NCBI GenBank assembly: GCA_017651065.1
Contig: JAGCDP010000030.1
Location: 62,001 to 126,000 of the forward strand
Source of the DNA: Treponema sp.
GTDB lineage: Bacteria; Spirochaetota; Spirochaetia; Treponematales; Treponemataceae
DNA: 64,000 nucleotides
Direction: 5' to 3'
Below the pieces are notes generated by a model that had not been told where the DNA came from, ran no database searches, and worked only from the letters and a program-made list of their open reading frames with translations. Positions 33,485 to 42,770 of the stretch are shown here, one piece after another (the first letter of the stretch is position 1; every line of letters starts with the position of its first letter). The position numbers and the translations under genes are program-made.

Positions 33485-35293
33485 ATGGCAAAAACTATAC
33501 CACCTCGAAAAGATGTCAAAAAAGAAGACAAATGGGATTTATCATCTATTTATAAATCTGTTGATGAATGGGAAAAGGCACTGGCACAGCTTGGGGAATT
33601 GAGCAAGGCTGTTGCTGCATTTAAGGGAAAGCTTGGTGCAGGCCCTGACCAGTTGCTGGCTGCGCTTAAGGAATATGAAAAGTGCCTGCTCCAGATGGAA
33701 ACTGTTTATCACTATGCCTCGCTCGAACACGAAGCAGACGAAGATGATTCTACTGCAACAGACCGTTTTGGACGTGCTGCCATGGCATATACACAGTTGC
33801 AGGCAGAGCTTAGCTTTATTGATCCTGAGCTCATGGAAATTGATGAAGCTAGTTTGCGAGATTGGGCCGCACGACCTGATTTTGCTGATTACAAGGTTTA
33901 TCTTGAAAAGCTCTTGCATTTTAAGAAGTACACGCTAAGCGAAAAGGAAGAGCGCATTTTGTCGCTTCAGGGTCAGCCGGCTATGACTGCAGAAACTGCG
34001 TTCAGTGTGCTTACAAATGTTGATATGAACAAAACATTTGGAACAGTTCTTATGGACGGCGAAGAACAGCAGCTTACAGAAACAACCTGGGGCGTGTTCA
34101 TGCACAACCACGACAGAAAGGTGCGCGAAGAAGCTTACAAAAAGTTTTATGCAAAGTTTGAAGAACACCAGAATACAATTGCAGCCCTTTATGCCGGAAG
34201 CGTGAATCAGGATGTGTTTACAATGAGAGCACGCGGATATGATTCGAGTCTTCATGCTGCACTTTATGGAAACAAGGTGCCTCTTACTGTTTATCATAAT
34301 TTGATTGAGTGTATTCATAAGAACCTGGATGCGCTTCATAAGTATTATGGAATCCGTAAGCGCGCGCTTGGGCTTGATGAGCTTCGCCACTGGGATGTTT
34401 ATGTTCCGCTTGTAAAATCTGTTCAGACAAAGACAACTTATGAGGAATCTGTGGAAATTTGCCGCAATGCCCTTGCTCCTCTTGGAAAAGAATATACAGA
34501 CCGTTTGTGCAATGGACTTTTGAGCGGATGGGTAGACCGCTATGAAAATATTGGTAAGAGAAGCGGTGCCTTTAGTTCGGGAAGTTACATAGGCTATCCT
34601 TATATTCTGCTTAATTATAATGAAGACAATATCCGCGACGTATTTACAATGGCTCACGAAGGCGGTCACAGTATGCACAGCTGGTATTCGGTTCACAATA
34701 ATCCTTATATGAGCTATGACTATACGATTTTTGAAGCAGAAGTTGCGTCTACCTTTAATGAAGAGCTTGTTTTTGAATACCTTCTGGACCAGGCAAAACG
34801 AAACAATAACAAAGACCTTGAAAAATACCTGCTTGCAATGCGTGCCGATGACATTCTTGCTACCCTCTTCCGCCAGACAATGTTTGCAGAGTTTGAGCTT
34901 AAGGCACATGAGCTTGTAGAAAATGGAACTCCACTTACTCCGGAGCTGCTGCGTAAGATTTACCGCGAGTTGCTTGAGTTGTACTTTGGGCCTGAGATGC
35001 ATTTTGAAGAGAACAGTGATTTGGAAGGATTGAGGATTCCTCACTTCTATAGTGCGTTCTATGTTTATAAGTATGCAACCGGTATTTCTGCAGCACTGGC
35101 TCTGGCTAAGAGGGTGACTGGCGGCGGCGACAAGGAGCGCGAAGATTACTATAAGTTCCTGAAGAGTGGCGGGTCGCGTTATCCTATTGAATCTCTCAAA
35201 GTTGCGGGAGTAAATATGGAAGAAACCGCACCTGTACAGGCTGCTTGTGATACCTTCAGAAGTATTGTTGAAGAGTTGGACAAACTATTATAA
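33485..35293 (+). CDS. pepF: Oligoendopeptidase F (M3 family)
   Basis: 602 residues, the usual size for PepF. The zinc motif HEGGHS lies at about residue 391 (FTMAHEGGHSMHSWYS), with the downstream Glu in FEAEVASTFNEELVF. N-terminal ... KKEDKWDLSSIYKSVDEW is typical. It is a cytoplasmic metallopeptidase that degrades oligopeptides. It begins 10 bases after the GGDEF gene with an AGGAAAA site, so it is probably cotranscribed. Confidence 0.95.
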   Translation: MAKTIPPRKDVKKEDKWDLSSIYKSVDEWEKALAQLGELSKAVAAFKGKLGAGPDQLLAALKEYEKCLLQMETVYHYASLEHEADEDDSTATDRFGRAAMAYTQLQAELSFIDPELMEIDEASLRDWAARPDFADYKVYLEKLLHFKKYTLSEKEERILSLQGQPAMTAETAFSVLTNVDMNKTFGTVLMDGEEQQLTETTWGVFMHNHDRKVREEAYKKFYAKFEEHQNTIAALYAGSVNQDVFTMRARGYDSSLHAALYGNKVPLTVYHNLIECIHKNLDALHKYYGIRKRALGLDELRHWDVYVPLVKSVQTKTTYEESVEICRNALAPLGKEYTDRLCNGLLSGWVDRYENIGKRSGAFSSGSYIGYPYILLNYNEDNIRDVFTMAHEGGHSMHSWYSVHNNPYMSYDYTIFEAEVASTFNEELVFEYLLDQAKRNNNKDLEKYLLAMRADDILATLFRQTMFAEFELKAHELVENGTPLTPELLRKIYRELLELYFGPEMHFEENSDLEGLRIPHFYSAFYVYKYATGISAALALAKRVTGGGDKEREDYYKFLKSGGSRYPIESLKVAGVNMEETAPVQAACDTFRSIVEELDKLL

Positions 35294-35295
35294 TC

Positions 35296-35364
35296 TGTCA
35301 TTCCCGGGCTTGACCCGGGAATCTCATTTTAAGAGAGATTGTCGGGTCAAGCCCGACAATGACA
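35296..35364. repeat. Family C repeat: CATTCCCGGGCTTGACCCGG inverted pair
   Basis: TGTCATTCCCGGGCTTGACC... (35296-35325) and GAGATTGTCGGGTCAAGCCC...TGACA (35335-35364) form a long hairpin right after pepF. It could act as a transcription terminator; only one locus in the window. Confidence 0.75.
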
Positions 35365-35519
35365 AATTATAATTTTTTTCTAAAGTTCATCCACTTTTCT
35401 ACCGATAATTTAATTGATATAAGTGTATTTAAAATATTTAACGTCATTGGGAGGCGGCGCGTTAGATAATTTTGGTTTTCAGGAGGAAGACCGGCACTTA
35501 AGAAGGAGAAAGAATAAAA

Positions 35520-36536
35520 ATGACAAAGTCGGAATTTAAATCTTTTATAAAGAGTGTACCTAAAGCCGAACTCCACATTCACATTGAGGCTGTTATTACC
35601 ATGGCCGGCATCAAGAAGATGTACAAGAACCGCTATGGCAAGGAAATGACAAAAGAAGAACAGACCGCTCTATTCTCCTATAATGATCTTAACGGATTTA
35701 TACAGGCATTTCTCAAGGTACAGGATTTGTTTGTAAGCGAAAAAGACTTTAATGTAGTATTCAAAGAACTTGAAAAATATCTGGTTCGCAACGGAATTGA
35801 TTATTGTGAAGCATTCTTTGCACCAACTGCTTTCCTTAAGAAGGGATTCAGCTACAAAAAGATGGTTCAGATTTTCCACAAGCAGATTGCACGTATTAAA
35901 GAAAAAGACGGAATTACAATCAAGCTTTTGATGGACGTTTCTAGAACCTTCGGCTGCGAAAATGCAATGAAGAATTACGAATTGCTCAAAGCTTATCCAT
36001 GCGAAGACATCATCGGTATTGGACTTGGTGGTGCCGAAGCTAAAGGTCCTGCAAAAGAATATGAACCTGTATTCCAGCTTGCAAAGAAAGAAGGCTGGAG
36101 AGTTGTTGCACATGCCGGTGAAGATGTTGGTCCTGAATCAATCTGGGATTCCATCAACTGCCTTGGCGTAGAGCGCATTGGTCACGGTGTAACTGCTTAT
36201 CAGGATAAAAAGCTTATCGACGAGCTTATCAAAACAAAGCTTCCTATTGAAATTTGTATTACATCAAATACATTCACAAAGAAAGTTGTTAAGATGGCAC
36301 GTTACCACCCTGTACGCAAATATTTTGATCAGGGAATTATGGTTTGTATCAACACAGACGATCCTGTTTTCTTTAAGACAACAATGCTCGACGAACTTTG
36401 GATTTGTGTAAAGAGCCTTAAGTTCACAATGGATGAAATCAAGCAGCTCATCAAGAACAGCTACATTTCTTCATTCATGAGCGACAGTGAAAAGAAGGCC
36501 GCCCTCGCCGCTGTTGATAAGGCCTGGAAGATTTGA
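35520..36536 (+). CDS. Adenosine deaminase family protein
   Basis: 338 residues. Metal and substrate motifs: ELHIHIEA with His19/His21, HAGED (His198), RIGHG, and NTDDP with Asp280/Asp281. The second motif residue is HIHIEA rather than the common HxHLDG/EG, as seen in adenine/adenosine deaminase variants. AAGGAGAAAG precedes the ATG. It deaminates adenosine or a related purine; the exact substrate is not settled by the motifs. The methyltransferase gene overlaps its stop by TTGA. Confidence 0.85.
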   Translation: MTKSEFKSFIKSVPKAELHIHIEAVITMAGIKKMYKNRYGKEMTKEEQTALFSYNDLNGFIQAFLKVQDLFVSEKDFNVVFKELEKYLVRNGIDYCEAFFAPTAFLKKGFSYKKMVQIFHKQIARIKEKDGITIKLLMDVSRTFGCENAMKNYELLKAYPCEDIIGIGLGGAEAKGPAKEYEPVFQLAKKEGWRVVAHAGEDVGPESIWDSINCLGVERIGHGVTAYQDKKLIDELIKTKLPIEICITSNTFTKKVVKMARYHPVRKYFDQGIMVCINTDDPVFFKTTMLDELWICVKSLKFTMDEIKQLIKNSYISSFMSDSEKKAALAAVDKAWKI

Positions 36537-37315
36537 CAAACCTAGAAAATTATTACAATAAATTCCACGAAGAAAACCGTCTCAAGACTCGTCATGGGAC
36601 GGTTGAATTTTTAACCACGATGCATTACATCGAAGAAGCCCTTCTACAAGCTCAGGGACCCCAACCGGTGATGATTGCCGACATAGGTGCAGGCACAGGC
36701 CGCTACAGCGTAGAGTTATGCCACCGCGGTTATGATGTTACTGCCGTGGAACTTGTCCCACACAACCTTGAGATTCTCCGCAGCAAACACGAAAACATAA
36801 AAACCTGGGCCGGTGATGCACGCAACCTTCATTTTTTAGAAGACGAAACTTTTGACATTACCCTACTCTTTGGTCCGTTATATCATTTACACGGTGATGA
36901 AGAAAAACTAAAAGCTCTGGCCGAAGCAAAACGAATCACAAAAAAAAGCGGATACATTCTTGTTGCTTATGTAATGAATGATTACAGCGTGCTTCAGTAT
37001 TGCTTTAAGGAACATCACTGGAAAGAAGTTTCAGACAAGGACGGACTTACCCCAGACTTCCACACAGTGTGCGATGAAAATGAATTATATGATTATGTGC
37101 GTTTAGAAGATATCGACCGCTTGAATAAAGCAGCAGGCCTAGAGCGTGTAAAAATAATTTCCGCCGACGGAGCTGCCGACTACATGCGTCGTGAATTAAA
37201 TGAAATGTCAGAAGAAGAGTTCCAGGCATTCTGCAAGTACCAGCTGGCAATTGCAGAACGTCCTGAGCTTGTTGGAGCCGGCAGTCACACGGTAGATATT
37301 CTTAAGAACAATTAA
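36533..37315 (+). CDS. SAM-dependent methyltransferase
   Basis: 260 residues with a class I methyltransferase fold: motif I ADIGAGTGRYSVELCHRGYD, motif II VELVPHNLEIL, GDARNLHFL, then DITLLFGPLYHL and a C-terminal helical region. It starts with TTG in a TTGA overlap with the deaminase stop, so it is translationally coupled. Residues 36-43 (LLQAQGPQ) are encoded by a family A repeat (36641-36662) just before motif I. The substrate is unknown; the UbiE/SmtA-like form suggests a small molecule. Confidence 0.8.
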   Translation: MTNLENYYNKFHEENRLKTRHGTVEFLTTMHYIEEALLQAQGPQPVMIADIGAGTGRYSVELCHRGYDVTAVELVPHNLEILRSKHENIKTWAGDARNLHFLEDETFDITLLFGPLYHLHGDEEKLKALAEAKRITKKSGYILVAYVMNDYSVLQYCFKEHHWKEVSDKDGLTPDFHTVCDENELYDYVRLEDIDRLNKAAGLERVKIISADGAADYMRRELNEMSEEEFQAFCKYQLAIAERPELVGAGSHTVDILKNN

Positions 37316-38152
37316 TTACAGCATATCTTCAAAGAAGCTTATGCTTATATTCTTATCAATCTTCTTTAACTGCTTATATTTTTCTAATTCAAATTTAATT
37401 CCCTCTTCCTGGGCATTTGTATATTCCCCGGAATTCAGCTGCTTTTCAAGATTTCCACAGATATAAGCCAGCATAAACATCGAACCATATTCTGTATCCG
37501 AAACCTCTTCAGGCCAGCATTCAGAATTAATTGAAATTTTTATAATATCACTCAAAACAGCATATTCAATTATATCGGAATATTTTTGCAGACTTTCTTT
37601 TGTAAAATCTTTTTCTTTTTTGAATTTCTTAATCAGTTTTAATAGTTCTGTTTTTTCAGCTTTGGTAATTTCGGAAGGCCAGATTTCATCTAGTAGGGCA
37701 GAAACTTCCATGCTGTTATTACCAGATTTCTCTAAAACATCCATCCATTCCTTTGGGAAAGTTAATTGCTGTCCAGGATTCTCCAAATTCGAAATTGCAC
37801 AAACAACTGGTCCACCTTGAACAGAACATGGAGTTATTGTAAGCAATTTGTTTTTAAGCTGTTCCAGTTGTTTTTCATCGGCGTTTGCAAGACTATACCA
37901 TACAGCCGATTTCTTTACAGGACGGAATGCAAAGAAAATAAATCCTTCTCCAAGAACATTTTCTTTATTAAAATCTGAAACTATTGCCTGTGCCTCTCCT
38001 ATGTAAGAAGATAACGCATCAACATCAGGGCATCGTTCATTCAAAACTTCATTTGTCTGAAATAATAAAATTTTTCCAAAATCTTTTGTTTGGGCAAAAG
38101 TTCCAGAAATACATAAAAAAATCAATGTAATAAATAGTAGTTTTCGTTTCAT
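37316..38152 (-). CDS. Secreted protein of unknown function
   Basis: 278 residues with a signal peptide MKRKLLFITLIFLCISGTFA and a mature start at QTKDF. The mature part is mixed alpha/beta with Lys/Glu-rich helices (KAEKTELLKLIKKFKKEKDF) and four Cys. GGAGG lies 6 bases before the ATG. It follows the two-TM gene by 13 bases and is convergent (abutting) with the methyltransferase. No family was recognised. Confidence 0.6.
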   Translation of the reverse strand: MKRKLLFITLIFLCISGTFAQTKDFGKILLFQTNEVLNERCPDVDALSSYIGEAQAIVSDFNKENVLGEGFIFFAFRPVKKSAVWYSLANADEKQLEQLKNKLLTITPCSVQGGPVVCAISNLENPGQQLTFPKEWMDVLEKSGNNSMEVSALLDEIWPSEITKAEKTELLKLIKKFKKEKDFTKESLQKYSDIIEYAVLSDIIKISINSECWPEEVSDTEYGSMFMLAYICGNLEKQLNSGEYTNAQEEGIKFELEKYKQLKKIDKNISISFFEDML

Positions 38153-38165
38153 TTTTTCCTCCGGA

Positions 38166-38600
38166 TTATTTACTATAAAACTTAATTATTTTATCCATGA
38201 ACGGGTCATCGCGGCCGGTTACGTAATCTTTGTAGTGACGGTAGCATGAAAGGTTTGAAAAGAAAAAGAAAACGCCGGCTGGGGCAAAAAACAGGCCAAC
38301 AATAAAAACGCCTATTGCAACAAGGTTCATTGTAGAGCCGGCCCCTCGACCAAGAATTATTTTTGCAGCAACAAGAAGCGCAAGCCCAATAACAATTTTC
38401 ATGATACTTGCAAGCATGTTGTCCTTAAAATATTTGCGGGTCATGTATGCAAGGAAAGCTCCGTCATCTTCCAGGTTAACACCTTCAAACGCAGCAGGGT
38501 TCTTTGCCTTAAGCTTTTCCTGGTGCTCCACAAATTCCACAAAATATTTATTATTGCGCGAATGCTCCACGCATGTTCCAATTTTTGCTGAATCTTCCAT
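38166..38600 (-). CDS. Two-TM membrane protein of unknown function
   Basis: 144 residues. Hydrophilic N-terminal half (VEFVEHQEKLKAKNPAAFEG), two adjacent TM segments (about 72-90 and 95-120, including GVFIVGLFFAPAGVFFFFS) and a short basic tail with YRHYKDYVTGRDDPFMDKII. AGAGG precedes the ATG. It starts 2 bases after the mnmG stop and is followed by the secreted protein, so the three genes read as one unit. Confidence 0.6.
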   Translation of the reverse strand: MEDSAKIGTCVEHSRNNKYFVEFVEHQEKLKAKNPAAFEGVNLEDDGAFLAYMTRKYFKDNMLASIMKIVIGLALLVAAKIILGRGAGSTMNLVAIGVFIVGLFFAPAGVFFFFSNLSCYRHYKDYVTGRDDPFMDKIIKFYSK

Positions 38601-38602
38601 TA

Positions 38603-40693
38603 CTACCTCTTTAAATATACCATCAAAAGCATAATATCGCTATTCCTTATTCCGCTGATTCTGTTGGCCTGACCAAGTGTCATTGGGCGGATCTGTTCAA
38701 GCTTTGTTCGCGACTCTGCAGAAAGCGACGGTATTGAACCATAGTCAAAGTTTTCAGGAATGCGGGTATTTTCCATTTTGTGAAGTTTTTCTACACGCTT
38801 GTCCTGCTTTTCTATATAGTACTTATATTTTACTTCTATGATGGCTGCTTCCCATTCCTTTTCAGGGTAGCCCGGATTTTCCATGTTTGGCTTTTTGAGG
38901 AGCAGGGCTTCTATTTCTTCAAGGCGGGCGTATTTTTCATTTACTGCATCATACTGAGCCTGAGTTTTTAAACCGCATTCAAAGGCATATTTTGCAAGGC
39001 GACGGTCTGCTGTATCATGACGGAGCTTAAGGCGATATTCAGCACGGGCAGTGAACATGCGGTAAGGCTCTTTTGTTCCAAGTGTAACAAGGTCATCAAT
39101 CAAAACTCCGATGTATGCTTCGTCACGGCCAAGAATTACAGGCTTGTATTCCGGGATTGTGTGATAGTGGTCGTAGCCCGCGGCCTTCTGAATGCCGCTC
39201 ATATATTCTGCAAGTTCTTTTGTTTCGCGTTCGCTGATTGTTGAGAAGGCGCAGAGTTCTTCGTTACTCATGGCGGCCTTTGGACGGAAGGCACCCGGCT
39301 CCATGCTTGCGGCAGTTCCGTTCATTGTAGAAGGAATAGCAGCCATTGGGCCACAAGTTGATATATGTGCACGGGCATAAAGACCTGCATTGATTCCTGC
39401 AATAATTCCCTGTCCAGCTGCTTCTTCGTAGCCTGAAGTTCCGTTTATCTGGCCTGCATCAAAAAGCCCTGCAACTCGCTTTGTTTCAAGAGAAGCAAAA
39501 AGCTGTGTCGGTTCAACAAAATCATATTCAACAGCATAACCCGGGCGCGACTGAACTGCATTTTCAAAACCGTGCATTGTTCGCATAAAGGCATCCTGTA
39601 CGCATTCAGGCAGAGAAGAAGAAAGTCCGTTCAAATAGATTTCTTCTGTTTCAAGACCTTCCGGCTCAACAAAAATCTGATGGCGGTCGCGTTCCTTAAA
39701 GCGCATAACCTTGTCTTCGATAGACGGGCAATAGCGCGGGCCAATACCACTGATTTTTCCTGAATAAAGCGGAGAGCGACCAATGTTGTCGCGGATAATT
39801 TTATGAGTTTCTTCGTTTGTATAAACAATGTGGCAAGGCACCATAGGGCGCTCAACCTTTTCATCTTCAAAGCTGAACGGGATTATTTCTTCGTCGCCTG
39901 GCTGAAGGTCGAGCTTTGAAAAATCTACAGTGCTGCGAAGGATACGTGGCGGAGTTCCTGTTTTGAGGCGGCCTGTGGTGAAACCCAGACGATGAAGACT
40001 TGCTGTAAGTCCATAGGCTGCAGGTTCCCCTACTCGACCACATGGAGCGTCGTATTCACCGATAAAAATGCGGCCACCAAGGAAGGTTCCTGTTGTAAGA
40101 ACAACTGAGCGTACAGGAATAATTCTTCCGCGCTCTGTTACAATTCCGATTATTTTCTGACGCATTCCGCTGCGGGCTGCTTCGGTTGCGTAATCTTCTG
40201 CTTCTATATTACTGCCGTTGTAGCCGCGCTTTTCGCCGGGAATAGAGCCCTGCTTTGCGGCACTGTCCGAATCCGGAGGCAGCGGAGTTTCAGAAGCAAC
40301 TGTAAGCACGTCGATTACAGTGTCCATAAGTGTATAAAGATTTGGTGTGCTTTCACATGTTTTACGAGCAAGCATAGAATAAGCAATTTTATCTGCCTGA
40401 GAGCGTGGAGCCTGAACAGCAGGTCCGCGGCGACGGTTCAAAAGTCTATACTGAATCATTGTGCGGTCGATAAGCTTAGCCATTTCGCCGCCAAGCGCAT
40501 CTATTTCGCGGACAATATTTCCTTTTGCAATACCACCAATAGAAGGGTTACAGCTCATGCGGCCGATTGCATCAGGAGTTTGAGTAATAAGAACTGTCTT
40601 TAGTCCCATGCGGGCACTTGCGAGTGCAGCTTCAATGCCGGCATGACCAGCACCAACCACCGCAACATCGTAATAATCATAAAAACCAGGCAT
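38603..40693 (-). CDS. mnmG: tRNA uridine-5-carboxymethylaminomethyl enzyme MnmG (GidA)
   Basis: 696 residues, longer than the usual 620-630. FAD-binding VVGAGHAGIEAALASARMG at the N-terminus, MSCNPSIGGIAKG with the conserved Cys, LKTGTPPRI, and C-terminal helical EYRLKLRHDTADRRL. It modifies the wobble uridine with MnmE. The extra length comes mainly from a hydrophilic insertion at about residues 130-175 (TPLPPDSDSAAKQGSIPGEK and beyond), between TVAS and IGIVTERG. AAAGGA lies before the ATG and TATAAT further upstream. Confidence 0.95.
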   Translation of the reverse strand: MPGFYDYYDVAVVGAGHAGIEAALASARMGLKTVLITQTPDAIGRMSCNPSIGGIAKGNIVREIDALGGEMAKLIDRTMIQYRLLNRRRGPAVQAPRSQADKIAYSMLARKTCESTPNLYTLMDTVIDVLTVASETPLPPDSDSAAKQGSIPGEKRGYNGSNIEAEDYATEAARSGMRQKIIGIVTERGRIIPVRSVVLTTGTFLGGRIFIGEYDAPCGRVGEPAAYGLTASLHRLGFTTGRLKTGTPPRILRSTVDFSKLDLQPGDEEIIPFSFEDEKVERPMVPCHIVYTNEETHKIIRDNIGRSPLYSGKISGIGPRYCPSIEDKVMRFKERDRHQIFVEPEGLETEEIYLNGLSSSLPECVQDAFMRTMHGFENAVQSRPGYAVEYDFVEPTQLFASLETKRVAGLFDAGQINGTSGYEEAAGQGIIAGINAGLYARAHISTCGPMAAIPSTMNGTAASMEPGAFRPKAAMSNEELCAFSTISERETKELAEYMSGIQKAAGYDHYHTIPEYKPVILGRDEAYIGVLIDDLVTLGTKEPYRMFTARAEYRLKLRHDTADRRLAKYAFECGLKTQAQYDAVNEKYARLEEIEALLLKKPNMENPGYPEKEWEAAIIEVKYKYYIEKQDKRVEKLHKMENTRIPENFDYGSIPSLSAESRTKLEQIRPMTLGQANRISGIRNSDIMLLMVYLKR

Positions 40694-40830
40694 AATGTAT
40701 CCTTTTAGATTTTTGGATTATAAAAATTCGTTCATATTGAAAAGTTCTGCATATTATTTATAATCCAAAAATCAAATATTCCTTTATATATACTTTTTAT
40801 AATTCTTCCTTAACACCAGAAACAAGATAC

Positions 40831-40857
40831 GTCATTGCGAGCGAAGCGTGGCAATCC
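40831..40857 (+). repeat. Family B repeat, single copy
   Basis: GTCATTGCGAGCGAAGCGTG then GCAATCC, just downstream of the phosphatase gene (minus strand). Confidence 0.75.
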
Positions 40858-40874
40858 ATGTATAAGGAAGCATT

Positions 40875-41543
40875 CTAATTCCGTAACAATTTATCTAATA
40901 ATTCTTCCGTATTATCTACAACAATCGTTGCGCCATGTTCAAGAAGGAAGTCTCTTCCTCTAAAGCCCCAATCTACACCTATAAAATCGAGGCCGGAATC
41001 AAGACCTGTCTTCAAATCCACATCGGAGTCGCCGATAAAGCAGGCAACACCAGACTTGCAGGCCTCCTCTTTGGAAAGTCCCAGCTCCTTTAAGATTTCA
41101 TACAATCCTGTTGGATCCGGCTTTGGCGGGATCCCAGGTCTGCTTCCGCTAATGCAGTCAAAGGCATCAGGAAAATACATTGCGCACAAATCTTCTGCGG
41201 CAGACTGAACCTTATTTGTATTAACGGCAACCTTTACACCGGCAGCGCGCAGCTTTTTAATGCATTCCACAACACCCTTATATGGAGCTGTTTTAATGGC
41301 ACAGTGGTCTTCGTAGTATTCGATATATTCTTTCAAAATTTGCTGGAACAAATCTTCGCTGACATCAGCCGGCAAAAATCGCTTTACGAGCTTTGGGATT
41401 CCGTTGCCTACCATGTATTTTACTTGGTCAACAGTGTGCTCAGGAAAGCCGTAGCGTTTACAAATTACATTTGCGCTGTCAGCCAGGTCGTCGATTGTAT
41501 TCAGGATTGTTCCATCCATGTCAAAAATTGCAAGCTTATACAT
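40875..41543 (-). CDS. HAD-family phosphatase (phosphoglycolate phosphatase-like)
   Basis: 222 residues. HAD motif I FDMDGTILN (Asp8, Asp10), cap domain, motif II NTNK, and motif III/IV FIGDSDVDLKTGLDSGLDFI. Gph-like proteins hydrolyse phosphoglycolate and other small phosphoesters. It starts inside the 3' end of argC (8-base overlap) and is probably cotranscribed with it. Confidence 0.85.
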   Translation of the reverse strand: MYKLAIFDMDGTILNTIDDLADSANVICKRYGFPEHTVDQVKYMVGNGIPKLVKRFLPADVSEDLFQQILKEYIEYYEDHCAIKTAPYKGVVECIKKLRAAGVKVAVNTNKVQSAAEDLCAMYFPDAFDCISGSRPGIPPKPDPTGLYEILKELGLSKEEACKSGVACFIGDSDVDLKTGLDSGLDFIGVDWGFRGRDFLLEHGATIVVDNTEELLDKLLRN

Positions 41544-42486
41544 CGAGCCCTATTGCCTCATCAATTCCCATCATAATATTCATACACTGAACGGCAGCAC
41601 CGGAAGCTCCTTTTCCAAGATTATCAAAACGGGTAGTTACCATGATGCGGTCATCGTTACCGTAAACAAAAAGCTGCATGTTGTTTGTACCGGCTAAAGT
41701 GTCGGCAGGAATAAACTGTTCTGGAAGAACACCCTCACCCATAAGAGGAGCAACCTGAACAAAATGTGCACCCTTGTAGTGTTCTGCAAACATCTCTTGA
41801 ACTTCCTGTGCAGTCACATTCTTTTTGAGCATGCGTGTGTGCAAGCCTACAGTAACAGTCATACCTGCAAAATAATCACAAACATAAGGATTAAAAACAG
41901 GTTCAAAATCAAGCCCGCTGATTTTCTTAATTTCTGGAAGATGCTTGTGAGCCTGAGTAAGTGCATACAAGCGTGGAGAATCATAACCCTGTGGGCGGTC
42001 CTCACCTTCATAAACAGCAATTGCCTTTTTGCCTGCACCAGAATATCCGCTGACTGCATGAATTACAACAGGATAATCAGCACCCATAATTCCAGACTTT
42101 ACAAGCGGATACAAAATTGCAATGGAACCGCTTGCATAACAGCCGGGAACTGCAACGCGCTTAGAAGAAATAATCTTTTCACGGAAAGCTTTATCAAGCT
42201 CCGGAAAGCCGTAAGCCCAGTCGGGGTTAGTTCTGTGAGCAGTAGAAGCATCAATTATCTTAATTTCAGGGTTTGTAACAAGCTGAGCCGATTCAATAGC
42301 CGCCGCATCGGGCAAACACAAAAAAACATAATCAGCCTGATTCATAAGACGCGCCTTTTCTACAGGATCCTTTCTCTTATCCTCATCAATCTGCATAATC
42401 TCAAGGTCTGCGCGCCCTTCAAAACGCTCAAAAATCTTAAGGCCAGTCGTGCCTTCTTTGCCATCTATAAAAATCTTATATTTCAT
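41536..42486 (-). CDS. argC: N-acetyl-gamma-glutamyl-phosphate reductase (type 2)
   Basis: 316 residues from the ATG at 42484-42486. N-terminal MKYKIFIDGKEGTTGLKIFE is the NADP-binding segment of type 2 AGPR, and the catalytic Cys116 lies in RVAVPGCYASGSIA. It performs the third step of arginine/ornithine synthesis. No other arg gene is in the window, so the pathway is scattered or partial. The start was chosen because the -10 box lies only 7 bases upstream; the longer open frame to 42522 covers the promoter. Confidence 0.93.
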   Translation of the reverse strand: MKYKIFIDGKEGTTGLKIFERFEGRADLEIMQIDEDKRKDPVEKARLMNQADYVFLCLPDAAAIESAQLVTNPEIKIIDASTAHRTNPDWAYGFPELDKAFREKIISSKRVAVPGCYASGSIAILYPLVKSGIMGADYPVVIHAVSGYSGAGKKAIAVYEGEDRPQGYDSPRLYALTQAHKHLPEIKKISGLDFEPVFNPYVCDYFAGMTVTVGLHTRMLKKNVTAQEVQEMFAEHYKGAHFVQVAPLMGEGVLPEQFIPADTLAGTNNMQLFVYGNDDRIMVTTRFDNLGKGASGAAVQCMNIMMGIDEAIGLDV

Positions 42487-42493
42487 AGATGGC

Positions 42494-42522
42494 ATTATAG
42501 TGAATTTCCCAAGGAATTGCAA
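42494..42522 (-). promoter_or_regulatory. argC promoter with leaderless geometry
   Basis: Minus strand TTGCAA (42517-42522), 17-base spacer, TATAAT (42494-42499), then 7 bases to ATG 42486. Transcription would start at or within 1-2 bases of the start codon. Confidence 0.65.
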
Positions 42523-42560
42523 AGAAGTACAGAATTTTCAAATTATTTTGCGGAATTTTT

Positions 42561-42748
42561 GTAAGAAGTCCACTTTTTTTTCAATACTATATATAGATAT
42601 TTCAAGTTAGTAGACCTAAAAAATGCTTTCGCATTTTTCTTAACGGTCTGCTATTGAACACCGGCCGCCAGCGGCCTTACACATGTAAGAAGTCCACTTT
42701 TTTTTCAATACTATATATAGATATTTCAAGTTAGTAGACCTAAAAAAT
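42561..42748 (+). repeat. 64-bp direct repeat, two copies, with promoter-like core
   Basis: 42561-42624 and 42685-42748 are identical over 64 bases: GTAAGAAGTCCACTTTTTTT, then an AT-rich TATATATAG core, then TTTCAAGTTAGTAGACC and TAAAAAAT. The copies flank the family D element. The core could be a -10 region, so each copy may initiate transcription towards the hairpin array. Confidence 0.85.
42612..42680 (+). repeat. Dispersed repeat family D, copy 2
   Basis: Same order of parts as 29177-29249 but on the opposite strand: AAAAAATGC-TTTC-GCATTTTT hairpin, CTTAACGG, then ACCGGCCGCCAGCGGCC and TTAC. It lies between the two copies of the 64-bp direct repeat, as if inserted together with a duplication. 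Confidence 0.75.
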
Positions 42749-42770
42749 CAATTACACAGGCGAAAGTTCT

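Noticed and set aside
33935..35044. 369-codon open frame antisense to pepF
   Set aside because: Shadow of the codon bias of pepF; no ribosome-binding site and no family resemblance.
41764..42564. 266-codon frame antisense to argC
   Set aside because: Entirely opposite a clear argC gene and its promoter; composition is that of a shadow frame.
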